From the NCBI RefSeq assembly GCF_003205495.1, contig NZ_QJRX01000006.1, forward strand, positions 124,001-188,000: DNA of 64,000 bases, in the 5' to 3' direction. This document shows positions 16,902 through 28,863 of this stretch, one piece after another. The position numbers and the translations under genes were made by a program. This stretch comes from Aquipseudomonas alcaligenes (lineage in GTDB: Bacteria > Pseudomonadota > Gammaproteobacteria > Pseudomonadales > Pseudomonadaceae). Position 1 is the stretch's first letter; every line of letters starts with the position of its first letter. Below the pieces are notes generated by a model that did no database searches, was not told the DNA's origin, and worked only from the letters and a program-made list of their open reading frames with translations.

Positions 16902-18521
16902 GTGAGCCATTCCGTACAGCGCCGCTGGTATCCCATCGCGCTCGCCATCGCCGCCCTGGTGCTGCTGCCGCTGTCGGTGTTGCTGCTGTCCTGGCACGAG
17001 GTCGATGGCGAGATCTGGGCGCATCTGTGGGCCACGCAGATGCCGCGCCTGCTGGGCAACACCCTGCTGCTGGTCAGCGGGGTGAGCGTCGGTGTGGTGC
17101 TGCTCGGCGTCAGCCTGGCCTGGCTCACCAGCCTCTGTGAGTTTCCCGGGCGGCGTTGGCTGGACTGGGCGCTGATGCTGCCCTTCGCCATCCCCGCCTA
17201 TGTCCTGGCCTTCGTCTTCGTCGGCCTGCTGGATTTCGCCGGGCCGCTGCAGAGCCTGGCGCGTGAGTGGTTCGGCAGCGGCATCCGCTTCCCGCGGGTG
17301 CGTTCCAGCGGCGGGGTGATCCTGGTGCTGGTGCTGGTGTTCTACCCCTACGTCTACCTGCTTGCCCGCGGCGCCTTCCTGGCCCAGGGCAAGGGCCTGA
17401 TGGAGGCGGCGCGGGTGCTCGGCCTGTCGCCCTGGCAGGCGTTCTGGCGGGTGGCCCTGCCGATGGCGCGGCCGGCCATCGGCGCCGGCCTGGCGCTGGC
17501 GATCATGGAGACCCTGGCCGACTTCGGCGCTGTCTCGGTGTTCAACTTCGACACCTTCACCACCGCCATCTACAAGACCTGGTACAGCTTCTACAGCCTG
17601 TCCAGCGCTACCCAGCTGGCCAGCCTGCTGCTGCTCGCCGTGCTGCTGGTGCTCTACGGCGAGCGCCGTGCCCGCGGCGCCAGCCGCCCGGCCAGCGAAC
17701 GCCCGCGCGGCAAGCCGCTGTACCGCCTGCACGGCTGGCAGGCCTTCGCCGCCAGCGCCTGGTGCGGCCTGGTGTTCGCCTGCGCCTTCGTCGTGCCCAT
17801 GCTGCAGCTGCTGGTGTGGTTCTGGCAGCGCGGCCGCTTCGACCTGGACGAGCGCTACGTCGGCCTGATCCTGCATACCCTCTGGCTCGGCGCCAGCGCG
17901 GCCCTGCTCACGGTGGGCGTGGCCCTGCTGCTGGCCTTCGCCCGCCGCCAGGCGCCGACCCGGCCGATGCGCGCGCTGGTCAGCACCGCCAACCTGGGTT
18001 ACGCGCTGCCCGGTTCGGTGCTGGCGGTGGCCATCATGCTGGCCTTCAGCTGGTTCGACCGCGAGCTGGTGATACCGCTGTCCGCCTGGCTCGGCGGTGC
18101 CGGCAAGCCACTGCTGCTGGGCAGCCTGTTCGCCCTGCTGCTGGCCTACCTGGTGCGCTTCATGGCGGTGGCCTACGGCCCGCTGGAAAGCAGCCTGGCG
18201 CGCATTCGTCCGTCGCTGCCGCAGGCCGCGCGCAGCCTCGGCGTCGGCGGCCCGGCGCTGTTCCTGCGGGTCTACCTGCCGCTGCTGCTGCCAGGGGCAC
18301 TGTCGGCGGCGCTGCTGGTGTTCGTCGACGTGCTCAAGGAAATGCCGGCCACCCTGCTGATGCGCCCCTTCGGCTGGGACACCCTGTCGGTACGCATCTT
18401 CGAGATGACCAGCGAGGGCGAATGGGCGCGCGCCGCGCTGCCGGCGCTGACCCTGGTGCTGGTCGGCCTGCTGCCGGTGATCGGTCTGATCCGCCGCTCG
18501 GCCCGCCAGCCCGGGCACTGA
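16902..18521 (+). CDS. fbpB: Iron(III) ABC transporter permease
   Basis: A 539-residue inner-membrane permease with two fused halves of about six transmembrane helices each, as in FbpB/HitB. Both halves carry the EAA loop that docks the ATPase: EAARVLGLSPWQAFWRVALP near 168-187 and QAARSLGVGG...LPLLLPG near 442-466. It starts at a GTG preceded by CAGGAG. It works with the binding protein encoded at 15722. The energising ATPase must be encoded elsewhere. Confidence 0.88.
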   Translation: MSHSVQRRWYPIALAIAALVLLPLSVLLLSWHEVDGEIWAHLWATQMPRLLGNTLLLVSGVSVGVVLLGVSLAWLTSLCEFPGRRWLDWALMLPFAIPAYVLAFVFVGLLDFAGPLQSLAREWFGSGIRFPRVRSSGGVILVLVLVFYPYVYLLARGAFLAQGKGLMEAARVLGLSPWQAFWRVALPMARPAIGAGLALAIMETLADFGAVSVFNFDTFTTAIYKTWYSFYSLSSATQLASLLLLAVLLVLYGERRARGASRPASERPRGKPLYRLHGWQAFAASAWCGLVFACAFVVPMLQLLVWFWQRGRFDLDERYVGLILHTLWLGASAALLTVGVALLLAFARRQAPTRPMRALVSTANLGYALPGSVLAVAIMLAFSWFDRELVIPLSAWLGGAGKPLLLGSLFALLLAYLVRFMAVAYGPLESSLARIRPSLPQAARSLGVGGPALFLRVYLPLLLPGALSAALLVFVDVLKEMPATLLMRPFGWDTLSVRIFEMTSEGEWARAALPALTLVLVGLLPVIGLIRRSARQPGH

Positions 18522-18552
18522 CCGGCTTCTGACCGGTCGGTCGGCTACCGGG

Positions 18553-18581
18553 GTGACCGGGCGCGTGCGCGGGGCTACAAT
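18553..18581 (+). promoter_or_regulatory. Candidate promoter of gcvT
   Basis: GTGACC (18553-18558) and TACAAT (18576-18581) have the ideal 17-base spacing, about 80 bases before the gcvT ATG. The leader shows several ACCGG repeats (18524-18560). No glycine riboswitch consensus was recognised in it. Confidence 0.5.
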
Positions 18582-18662
18582 GCGCGCCTGCTTACGCAGC
18601 CGTCCATGAACCCCGCACCCGCCGCCAACCGGCAGGGCAGGGGCCCGCAGAAGGAGTTATCC

Positions 18663-19745
18663 ATGGGACAGCGTACACCCCTGTATGAACAGCATCTGGC
18701 GCTCGGCGCCAAGATGGTCGATTTCGGCGGCTGGGACATGCCGCTGCACTACGGTTCCCAGGTCGAGGAGCACCACCAGGTGCGCCGCGACTGCGGCGTG
18801 TTCGACGTCTCCCACATGACCGTGGTCGACATCACCGGCGCCCAGGCCAAGGCCTGGCTGCAGCACCTGCTGGCCAACGACGTGGAGCGCCTGAAGACAC
18901 CCGGCAAGGCCCTCTACAGCGGCATGCTCAACGAGCGCGGCGGGGTCATCGACGACCTCATCGTCTACCTCACCGACTTCGGCTACCGCATGGTGGTCAA
19001 CGCCGCCACCCGCGACAAGGACCTGGCCTGGATGCAGGCGCAGACCGCCGGCTTCGAGGTCGTTCTCAACGAGCGCGCCGAGCTGGCCATGCTCGCCATC
19101 CAGGGCCCCAATGCCCGCGCCAAGACCGCCGAGCTGGTGACCCCGGCGCGCGCCGCGCTGATCCACGAGCTCAAGGTGTTCCAGGGTCTGCCGGAAGGCG
19201 ACTGGTTCATCGCCCGCACCGGTTACACCGGCGAGGACGGCCTGGAAATCATGCTGCCGGCCGTCGAGGCCCCGGCCTTCCTCAGTGAACTGGTCGGCGC
19301 CGGTATCGCCCCGATCGGCCTTGGCGCGCGCGATACCCTGCGCCTGGAAGCCGGCATGAACCTGTACGGCCAGGACATGGACGAAGACACCTCGCCGCTG
19401 GCCGCCAACATGGCTTGGACCATCGCCTGGGAGCCGGCCGAGCGCCAGTTCATCGGCCGCAGCGCCCTGGAGCGCCAGCGCGCCGAAGGCAGCCAGCCCA
19501 AGCTGGTCGGCCTGGTGCTGGAAGAGCGCGGCGTGCTGCGCGCCCACCAGGTGGTGCGGGTGGAAGGCGTGGGCGAGGGCGAGATCACCAGCGGCAGCTT
19601 CTCGCCGACCCTGAACAAGTCCATCGCCCTGGCCCGCGTGCCGGCCGCCACCGGCGACCGCGCCGAGGTGGAGATTCGCGGCAAGTGGTATCCGGTGCGC
19701 GTCGTGCAAGCGAACTTCGTGCGCAACGGTAAAGCTGTCATCTGA
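18663..19745 (+). CDS. gcvT: Aminomethyltransferase, glycine cleavage T protein
   Basis: A 360-residue tetrahydrofolate-dependent enzyme that releases ammonia and transfers the methylene group from the lipoyl arm of GcvH to THF. The start [21 protein letters not shown] and the FDVSHM segment near residue 46 are diagnostic. [18 protein letters not shown] near 219-236 is the folate-binding region. AAGGAG precedes the ATG at 18663; the upstream in-frame ATG lacks a site. First gene of the gcvTHP cluster. Confidence 0.95.
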   Translation: MGQRTPLYEQHLALGAKMVDFGGWDMPLHYGSQVEEHHQVRRDCGVFDVSHMTVVDITGAQAKAWLQHLLANDVERLKTPGKALYSGMLNERGGVIDDLIVYLTDFGYRMVVNAATRDKDLAWMQAQTAGFEVVLNERAELAMLAIQGPNARAKTAELVTPARAALIHELKVFQGLPEGDWFIARTGYTGEDGLEIMLPAVEAPAFLSELVGAGIAPIGLGARDTLRLEAGMNLYGQDMDEDTSPLAANMAWTIAWEPAERQFIGRSALERQRAEGSQPKLVGLVLEERGVLRAHQVVRVEGVGEGEITSGSFSPTLNKSIALARVPAATGDRAEVEIRGKWYPVRVVQANFVRNGKAVI

Positions 19746-19752
19746 TTCGGAT

Positions 19753-19774
19753 GGCGCGGGGCAGAGCCCGCGCC
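19753..19774 (+). promoter_or_regulatory. Hairpin between gcvT and gcvH
   Basis: GGCGCGGG (19753-19760) pairs with CCCGCGCC (19767-19774) across a 6-base loop, starting eight bases after the gcvT stop. AGCTGCTAAATTTTCC follows. It could be an RNA-processing, attenuation or stabilising structure. TAAATT behind it may be a -10 for gcvH. Confidence 0.45.
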
Positions 19775-19828
19775 AGCTGCTAAATTTTCCGGGCGGCCGA
19801 TCCGCCCAGCGATTTCGAGGAGTACGAC

Positions 19829-20218
19829 ATGAGCAACATTCCCGCCGATCTGCGTTACGTCGCCAGCCACGAGTGGATCCGCCTGGAGGCCGATGGTTCG
19901 GTCACCGTGGGCATCACCGACCATGCCCAGGAAGCTCTGGGTGACGTGGTCTACGTCGAGCTGCCGGAAGTCGGCAAGCAGCTGGCCAGCGGCCAGGAAG
20001 CCGGCGTAGTGGAGTCGGTGAAGGCCGCCTCGGACATCTACGCGCCGATCTCCGGCGAAGTGCTGGCGGTCAACGAGGCCCTGGCCGATGCCCCCGAGCA
20101 GGTCAACGGCGAGCCCTACGCCGCCTGGTTCTTCAAGCTCAAGCCGAGCAACCCGGCCGAGCTGGAAGAGCTGCTCGACGCCGCCGGCTACCAGGCCGTC
20201 TGCTCCGCCGATGCCTAA
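19829..20218 (+). CDS. gcvH: Glycine cleavage system H protein
   Basis: A 129-residue lipoyl carrier protein. The lipoylated lysine is K65 within ESVKAASD. The N-terminal [10 protein letters not shown] and the [18 protein letters not shown] stretch match the family closely. It shuttles the aminomethyl group from GcvP to GcvT and the reduced lipoamide to the Lpd subunit. AGGAG precedes the ATG. It lies 83 bases after gcvT and 101 before gcvP, with a hairpin in each spacer. Confidence 0.96.
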   Translation: MSNIPADLRYVASHEWIRLEADGSVTVGITDHAQEALGDVVYVELPEVGKQLASGQEAGVVESVKAASDIYAPISGEVLAVNEALADAPEQVNGEPYAAWFFKLKPSNPAELEELLDAAGYQAVCSADA

Positions 20219-20225
20219 GGTGTCT

Positions 20226-20296
20226 GGCCGCGTCTAGCACGCGGCCTGCGCCGCGCAATCCGATTTCCGCTGTCGAGCCTCGATCCGTCGAGGCTC
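20226..20296 (+). promoter_or_regulatory. Two hairpins in the gcvH-gcvP spacer
   Basis: A 7-bp stem (20226-20232 with 20240-20246) starts seven bases after the gcvH stop. A 9-bp perfect stem with a TCCG loop (20275-20283 with 20288-20296) ends 23 bases before the gcvP ATG and is followed by TGTCATTTT. The second resembles a leaky terminator or an mRNA segment boundary. Confidence 0.5.
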
Positions 20297-20319
20297 TGTC
20301 ATTTTCCGAGAGCCACGCC

Positions 20320-23196
<2,877 letters not shown>

Positions 23197-23256
23197 GGAG
23201 CTGCCCGTGATCCGGCCCGCGAGATCCTGGGTCGGTTCCGTGCTTCAGCGCCGATG

Positions 23257-23283
23257 CAGAGGCCGCCCATGAGGCGGCCTCTG
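23257..23283. terminator. Bidirectional terminator between gcvP and the GGDEF/EAL gene
   Basis: A perfect 11-bp stem (23257-23267 with 23273-23283) has a 5-base loop, and TGTTTCT follows on the plus strand. It separates two convergent genes and can serve both. Confidence 0.8.
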
Positions 23284-23288
23284 TGTTT

Positions 23289-26200
23289 CTAGCCGGCGTG
23301 GTGCGCCATCCACTGCAGGAACTCGGCCTCGGCCAGTGGCCGGGCAAAGTGGTAGCCCTGGCCCAGCGAACAGCCCTGCTGGCGCAGCCAGTCGAGCTGG
23401 GCGGGGTTCTCGATGCCCTCGGCCACGCACTCCAGGCCGAGGTTGCGGGCGATCACCAGGATGGTCTGCACCAGCAGGCGACCGCTGTCCTCGGCGCCTT
23501 CCAGGTCGTTGATGAAGCTGCGGTCGACCTTCAGGCGGTCCAGCGGCAGGCGCTTGAGGTAGGTCAGCGAGGAGTAGCCGGTACCGAAGTCGTCGATGGC
23601 GAAGCGCACGCCGCGCTGTCGCAGCGCATGCATGGTGGCGATGCAGTGCTCGACGTCCTCCAGCAGCACGCCTTCGGTGATCTCCAGTTCCAGCGCGCCG
23701 CTGGGCAGGTCGTGGCGTTGCAGGCAGGCCTCTATGCGCGCGGCGCAGTCGTGCTGACGCAGTTCGCGCGGGCTGAGGTTGACCGCCAGCACCAGCTGCG
23801 GCCACTGCCGTTGCCAGCGTGCCAGGCAGGCGCAGGCCTGCTCCAGCACCCAGTGGCCGAGCTCGCGGATCAGCCCGGTTTCCTCGGCCAGTGGGATGAA
23901 CTGCGCCGGCGGGATCTCGCCGCGCTCCGGATGGCGCCAGCGCAGCAGCACCTCGGCACCGGCGACCCGGCCGGTGGCCAGCGCCAGTTGCGGCTGGAAC
24001 ACCAGGTACAGCTGCCCGCGCGCCATCGCCTGGCGCAGTTCGCTCTGCAGCTGCAGGCGCTGGTCGATCACCGCCTGCATCTCCGCGGCGAAGAAGTGCA
24101 GGGCGTTGCGCCCGGCATGCTTGGCCCGGTACATGGCGGTGTCGGACTGCTTGAGCGCATCGGCGGCGTTCTGCCCCGGCAGCGGGTGCAGGGTCACGCC
24201 GATGCTGGCGGTCACCGCCAGGTCGTGCTCGTGGATATGGAAGCTGCCCTGCAGGCTGGCCAGCAGCTTGTCGCCCACCTCGGCGGCCAGTTCGGCGGCA
24301 TGCTCCTGGCTCTCGGCCAGGGCCTCCAGCAGCACCACGAACTCGTCGCCCCCCAGGCGCGCCAGGGTGTCCTCGGCGCGCAGGTGCTGCCCCAGGCGCG
24401 CGGTGACCTCGCGCAGCAGGGCATCGCCGACCGGGTGGCCGAGGCTGTCGTTGACCGTCTTGAAGTGGTCCAGGTCGATGAACAGCAGGGCGCCGAAGCT
24501 GCCTTCGCGGCGCTCGCGGGCCATGGCGTGCTGCAGGCGGTCCTGCAGCAGGCGGCGGTTGGGCAGGCCGGTCAGCTCGTCGCTGTAGGCCAGGCGCTCG
24601 ATCTCGCGCTGGTAGCGCTGGCGCTCGGAGATGTCGGTGATGCTGGCGCGGATCAGCAGCGGTTCGCCCGGCATGCGTACCAGGCGCACCTCGCAGGGCA
24701 GCAGGCGGCCGCCACTGTCGCGGTGCAGCCACTCGAACACCGGGGTCTGGCCGGCGATGGCGGCCTCGACATGCCCGCGGCTGAGCGGTTCGGAGAGGCT
24801 GCCGTCGGCCTGGCGCGGCGGGCTCAGCTCGCTCGGCTTGCGCCCGAGCAGCTCGCTGCGGGCGAGGCGGAACAGGCGCAGGGCATTGGCGTTGGCATCG
24901 ATGATGCCGCCTTCCGGGTTGAACAGCAGGATGGCCTCCGGCGCGTGCTCGACCAGGGTGCGGTAGCGCGCCTCGGCCTCGCGCCGCGCGGTGATGTCCT
25001 CCACCAGGGTCAGGCAGGCCTCCAGGCGACCCTGCGGGTCGCGCACCGCGCGCAGGCTGAGGCGGGTGTAGACCGGGCTGCCATCCTTGCGCAGGAAGCG
25101 TTTCTCCAGCTCGTAGTCGTCGCGCCGGCCATCGCACAGGTCGGCGAACAGCGCTTCTTCCTGCCCAAGGTCCTGCGCGTGGCTGATCTCCAGCCAGTGG
25201 CTGGCGCGCAGCTCGTCGCGGCTGCGGCCGAGGATCTGGCACAGCTTGGCGTTGACCTCCAGCCACTGGCGCTGCGGGCTGACCATGGCCATGCCGACCA
25301 GCGGCGCCTCGAAGAACAGCCGCAGCCATTCGTCGCGCTCGCGTAGCCGGCGCTCGGTGAGCTTGCGCGCGCTGATGTCCTGGATCGCCCCGTACAGCCG
25401 CACCACGCGCTTGCCATCCAGCTCCGGCAGGCCCTTGAGACGTATCCAGCGCTGCGTGCCGCGGGCGCCGATCAGGCGTACCTCCATGTCGAATGGCTCG
25501 CCGTTGGCCAGCACCCGCTGCAGGGTCTCGTTCATCAGGCGCTGGCTGGGCTCGTCGTAGCGCGCCAGGGCGCCCTGCATGTCCGGCGCGCCGCCGGCCG
25601 GGTCCAGTTCGTTGAGGCGGAAGCAGCCCTCGGTCCAGTACATGCGCTGGCTGGCCACCTCCAGCACCCAGCCGCCGATGTCGGCCACCGCCTCGGTCTG
25701 GGTCAGCAGGTGGGTCTGGCGCAGCAGCTCCTCGCGGCGCGCGGCCAGCTCGGTGGCCAGGCACTCGCGCTGGGTCACGTCGTGGTTGAGGGCGATCACA
25801 TGGCTGAGCCGGCCCTGCTCGTCGAGCAGCGGGGCGATGGTCACCTCGTTCCAGAACGTCTGGCCATTCTTGCGCACGTTGCGCAGCACCTCCTGGTGCA
25901 CCTGGCCGCGCGCGATGGCCTGGCGGATGCGCAGCAGCTGCGGTGTCTCGCCCTGTTCGGCCAGCAGCAGGCGGCTGGAACTGCCGATGAGTTCCGCCCG
26001 GCTGTAGCCGCTGATGCGCTCCATCGCCGGGTTGCAATAGATGAAGGGCACCTGCGCCTGGCGCACATCGGATATCGATACGCCGAGCGGGCAGGCCTGC
26101 AGGGCCAGGTTGGCCAGGGTCAGCTCCTTCTGCATCGCCTCGCTGTGCTGCAGGGCGTTGTGCAGGTCGCCCAGGGCGCGGCCGACCAGCAGGGCGGCGA

Positions 26201-27053
26201 TCATCAGCAACAGCACGCTGAAGTGCATTTCCAGGTGTTGCAGGCTGTGCCAGTCGATACCGGCGAAGCCGCCGAGCAGCGGCATGGCGAGCACCGCCAG
26301 GCTGGTCAGTGCCGCGCCCCAGAGCGCACCGCCAAAGCCCCAGAGCAATGCCAGGGCCAGCATCATCGCGCCGATCATCGGCAATACCAGCAGCAGCGGC
26401 AGCCACAGCAGCAGGAGCGGCACGCCGAGCAGCAGCGCGCCGGCCAGCCACCAGGGCAGGTGCCGGGCCGCCTGTGGCGGCGGTCCGCTCGCCCCGGGTG
26501 CGGCCAGGGCCCAGCCGCGGCGGCGCAGCCAGGGGGTGGCCAGCACCAGCAGCGGCAGGCTGGTGCCCAGCACGGTCAGGCTGTCGGCCAGCCACAGGGT
26601 CAGCGCGGTCTGCCGCCACTGCTCACTGGCCAGCTGGCCGCTCAGCTGCAGGTTGCCCTGTACCCAGAGCCCGACCAGCAGGGCCGGCAGCAGGGTGCCG
26701 AGGAGGATGAAGGCGAGCAGGCTGCGCACGTCCGGCAGCTGGGCGTCGCAGCGCCGCTGCTTGAGCAGCAGCCAGGCGAGGCCGATGCACAGGGTTTCCG
26801 GCAGGGCGTAGAGCGGCGCCCAGCGCCAGTCGAGCCCCCACAGGGGAATGCTGAACAGGGCGTTGAGGTAGAGCGCCGGCAGCACCCGCGGCCCCCACCA
26901 GAGAATGAAGGCCAGGCCGAGGGCGAACGGCAGGTACCAGAGCGCCGCGCCGCTGACGAACTGGGTCGAGAGGGACATCCAGGTTCCCAGGTGGAGCAGT
27001 GGCAGCGGCAGCCACCAGGTCCACCTCGGCAGTCGGTCGGAATCCACAGCCAT
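23289..27053 (-). CDS. MASE1-PAS-GGDEF-EAL c-di-GMP signalling protein
   Basis: A 1254-residue membrane protein. About eight to ten hydrophobic helices (residues 10-300) form a MASE1-like sensor. Several PAS/PAC repeats follow (about 310-815). GGDEF is at 901-905 with an intact RAED I-site (892-895). The EAL domain begins EVLLRW (E1034). Catalytic EAL motifs are intact: NLSPREL, ELEITEGVLL, AIDDFGTGYSSL, the DRLKVDRSFI lysine and AEGIEN. Both synthesis and breakdown of c-di-GMP therefore look possible. It starts 56 bases after the envZ stop on the same strand, so it may be co-transcribed with ompR/envZ. Confidence 0.9.
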   Translation of the reverse strand: MAVDSDRLPRWTWWLPLPLLHLGTWMSLSTQFVSGAALWYLPFALGLAFILWWGPRVLPALYLNALFSIPLWGLDWRWAPLYALPETLCIGLAWLLLKQRRCDAQLPDVRSLLAFILLGTLLPALLVGLWVQGNLQLSGQLASEQWRQTALTLWLADSLTVLGTSLPLLVLATPWLRRRGWALAAPGASGPPPQAARHLPWWLAGALLLGVPLLLLWLPLLLVLPMIGAMMLALALLWGFGGALWGAALTSLAVLAMPLLGGFAGIDWHSLQHLEMHFSVLLLMIAALLVGRALGDLHNALQHSEAMQKELTLANLALQACPLGVSISDVRQAQVPFIYCNPAMERISGYSRAELIGSSSRLLLAEQGETPQLLRIRQAIARGQVHQEVLRNVRKNGQTFWNEVTIAPLLDEQGRLSHVIALNHDVTQRECLATELAARREELLRQTHLLTQTEAVADIGGWVLEVASQRMYWTEGCFRLNELDPAGGAPDMQGALARYDEPSQRLMNETLQRVLANGEPFDMEVRLIGARGTQRWIRLKGLPELDGKRVVRLYGAIQDISARKLTERRLRERDEWLRLFFEAPLVGMAMVSPQRQWLEVNAKLCQILGRSRDELRASHWLEISHAQDLGQEEALFADLCDGRRDDYELEKRFLRKDGSPVYTRLSLRAVRDPQGRLEACLTLVEDITARREAEARYRTLVEHAPEAILLFNPEGGIIDANANALRLFRLARSELLGRKPSELSPPRQADGSLSEPLSRGHVEAAIAGQTPVFEWLHRDSGGRLLPCEVRLVRMPGEPLLIRASITDISERQRYQREIERLAYSDELTGLPNRRLLQDRLQHAMARERREGSFGALLFIDLDHFKTVNDSLGHPVGDALLREVTARLGQHLRAEDTLARLGGDEFVVLLEALAESQEHAAELAAEVGDKLLASLQGSFHIHEHDLAVTASIGVTLHPLPGQNAADALKQSDTAMYRAKHAGRNALHFFAAEMQAVIDQRLQLQSELRQAMARGQLYLVFQPQLALATGRVAGAEVLLRWRHPERGEIPPAQFIPLAEETGLIRELGHWVLEQACACLARWQRQWPQLVLAVNLSPRELRQHDCAARIEACLQRHDLPSGALELEITEGVLLEDVEHCIATMHALRQRGVRFAIDDFGTGYSSLTYLKRLPLDRLKVDRSFINDLEGAEDSGRLLVQTILVIARNLGLECVAEGIENPAQLDWLRQQGCSLGQGYHFARPLAEAEFLQWMAHHAG

Positions 27054-27109
27054 GCTGACCTCATGCTGATCACCAGAGCAGCATAGATCACGGCGCTAGA
27101 GCGGCGGGC

Positions 27110-28423
27110 TCAATTGGCGTCGCGTGGCAGCAGCAGCCCCAGTGGCAGGCAGATGCGAGCCTCCAGGCCGCCGCCGGAGCGGTTGCGCAGCTCCACGCTG
27201 CCGCCATGCAGGGCGGCGATGCGCTTGACGATGGCCAGGCCGAGGCCGGTGCCCTTGCCGCCACGGGCGCGGTCGCCGCGGATGAAGGGGTTGAAGATCT
27301 CGCCCATCTCCGCCGGCGCGATGCCCGGGCCGCGATCCAGCACGCTGAGTACCACGTAGGGCGCGGCACTGTCGCCGGAGACATAGGCGGCCACTTCCAC
27401 ACCCTTGCCGCCATAGCGCAGGGCGTTGTCCAGCAGGTTGACCAGCAGGCGCTTGAGCGACACGCGGCGCAGCGGGAAGGGCGGCACCGGCTCCAGGCAC
27501 AGGCGCACCCGCTCGCTGTGCTGGTTGTAGGGCGCCACCGTCTCGCGCACCAGCTCTTCCAGCAGGGTCGGTTCCGGCTTCTCGTCGCGGCCGTCGCGGA
27601 TGAAGGCGAGGAACTGGTCGAGGATGGTGTCCATGTGCTCGATGTCGCGGACCATGTCCTCGGTCAGCTCGGCATCACCGCCGAGCATCTCCAGTGACAG
27701 GCGCAGGCGGGTCAGCGGCGTGCGCAGGTCGTGCGATACCCCGGCCAGCATCAGCTCGCGCTCGCGCGCGGCCTGCTCGACGTCCTCGGCCATCTGGTTG
27801 AAGGCGCGGTACACCTCGGTCATCTCGCTCGGCGTGTCGCCCACTGGCAGGCGCACGCTGCGCCCCTGGCCGAGCTGGCGGGCGGCGAACACCAGGCGCT
27901 TGAGCGGGGCGCTGAGCTGGCGCACGAAGATCCAGGCGGCGGCGGTGGACAGCAGGCCGATGCCGAGGAACCAGCCGAGCACGCTCCAGATGCGCTGGCC
28001 GCGCAGCGGGTGCGGGTACAGCGGTACCTGCACCCAGCCATCGCCCAGGCTCGGCGCCCGCACCCAGAGCGCCGGCGGGTTGCGCACCCGCACCCGTACC
28101 TCGGTGTCCGGGCCCAGCTCGGCCTGCATCTGCCGCTGGAAGATCTCCGAGTAGGGCCAGTGCTGCTCGGTGGGCGGTACCTGGTCCGCCGCCACCCGGG
28201 TCAGGGTCGCCGCCTTGGCGATGTGCGCGCGGTCTTCCGGCGCGGCCGCCCAGTAAGCGCGCAGGGTCAGCGCCGCGCCGTGGCTGTACTGGCGGTCGAC
28301 CAGCACGTCCTCGTTCATCATCAGGTAGACCAGGGTCAGCGCCTTGGAGAACAGCACGACGATGAGCACCAGCCACAGGGTGCGGGCGAAGAAGCTTTGC
28401 GGGAACCAGGCGGGGGTTTTCAT
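27110..28423 (-). CDS. envZ: Sensor histidine kinase EnvZ (AmgS-like)
   Basis: A 437-residue inner-membrane kinase. The first transmembrane helix is about 15-35 and the second about 160-182, with a periplasmic sensor between. HAMP follows, then the H-box GVSHDLRTPLTR with phospho-accepting H231. ATPase boxes are LLVNLLDNALRYGG (N), DRGPGIAP (G1) and KGTGLGLAIVKR (G2). It pairs with the response regulator encoded at 28850. In P. aeruginosa this pair (AmgRS) responds to aminoglycoside-induced membrane stress. The start is at MKTPAW, whose ATG overlaps the stop of the small membrane gene (ATGA). Confidence 0.9.
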   Translation of the reverse strand: MKTPAWFPQSFFARTLWLVLIVVLFSKALTLVYLMMNEDVLVDRQYSHGAALTLRAYWAAAPEDRAHIAKAATLTRVAADQVPPTEQHWPYSEIFQRQMQAELGPDTEVRVRVRNPPALWVRAPSLGDGWVQVPLYPHPLRGQRIWSVLGWFLGIGLLSTAAAWIFVRQLSAPLKRLVFAARQLGQGRSVRLPVGDTPSEMTEVYRAFNQMAEDVEQAARERELMLAGVSHDLRTPLTRLRLSLEMLGGDAELTEDMVRDIEHMDTILDQFLAFIRDGRDEKPEPTLLEELVRETVAPYNQHSERVRLCLEPVPPFPLRRVSLKRLLVNLLDNALRYGGKGVEVAAYVSGDSAAPYVVLSVLDRGPGIAPAEMGEIFNPFIRGDRARGGKGTGLGLAIVKRIAALHGGSVELRNRSGGGLEARICLPLGLLLPRDAN

Positions 28424-28863
28424 CGGGCGAACCCTTGGCGAACGGGAGGGCGGAGCGGCCACAGGCATTGGCCTGCCAGCGACAGAGCAAAGCCGGCCAG
28501 TGCACACAACTGCAACAGCAGGAAACGATAGGGGTGGGCCCAGGGGCCAAAGGGATTGGCCAGCAGCGTCAGCAGTACGGCGAACGTCAGCCAGGCCGCC
28601 AAGAACAGATGCAGGCGCCTGCTAGGCCAGCGCAGTGCTGCGACATTCTGTACCAGCACCCAGGCGCCGAATAGGTAGAGCGCGAGCTGAACCGTGATGC
28701 CCCAGCCGACACCGCCGCGCACACTGCGGCCATGGTCGGCGGCCACCATCACGGCAACTTCATGCAACATCATGAACGACAGCACGGCCGCCGCACTGAG
28801 CAGCAATATCTGCAGCACGGCCGGACAGTGGCGCCTCAATCCCACTGCGTCACTTGTTGCCAT
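28420..28863 (-). CDS. Unrecognised four-helix membrane protein between ompR and envZ
   Basis: A 147-residue hydrophobic protein with four predicted transmembrane segments, at about 17-42, 54-78, 85-107 and 112-136. Soluble parts are short and basic. I do not recognise a family. The reading frame overlaps the 3' end of ompR by 14 bases and its stop overlaps the envZ ATG by four bases. This packing shows it is a real gene, co-translated with the two-component system. Usually ompR and envZ are directly adjacent. A modulator of the sensor or a partner in the membrane stress response is inference. Confidence 0.78.
   Translation of the reverse strand: MATSDAVGLRRHCPAVLQILLLSAAAVLSFMMLHEVAVMVAADHGRSVRGGVGWGITVQLALYLFGAWVLVQNVAALRWPSRRLHLFLAAWLTFAVLLTLLANPFGPWAHPYRFLLLQLCALAGFALSLAGQCLWPLRPPVRQGFAR

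Noticed and set aside
18522..18662. Glycine riboswitch upstream of gcvT
   Set aside because: Looked for the conserved aptamer segments and saw none; only a promoter and ACCGG repeats are visible.
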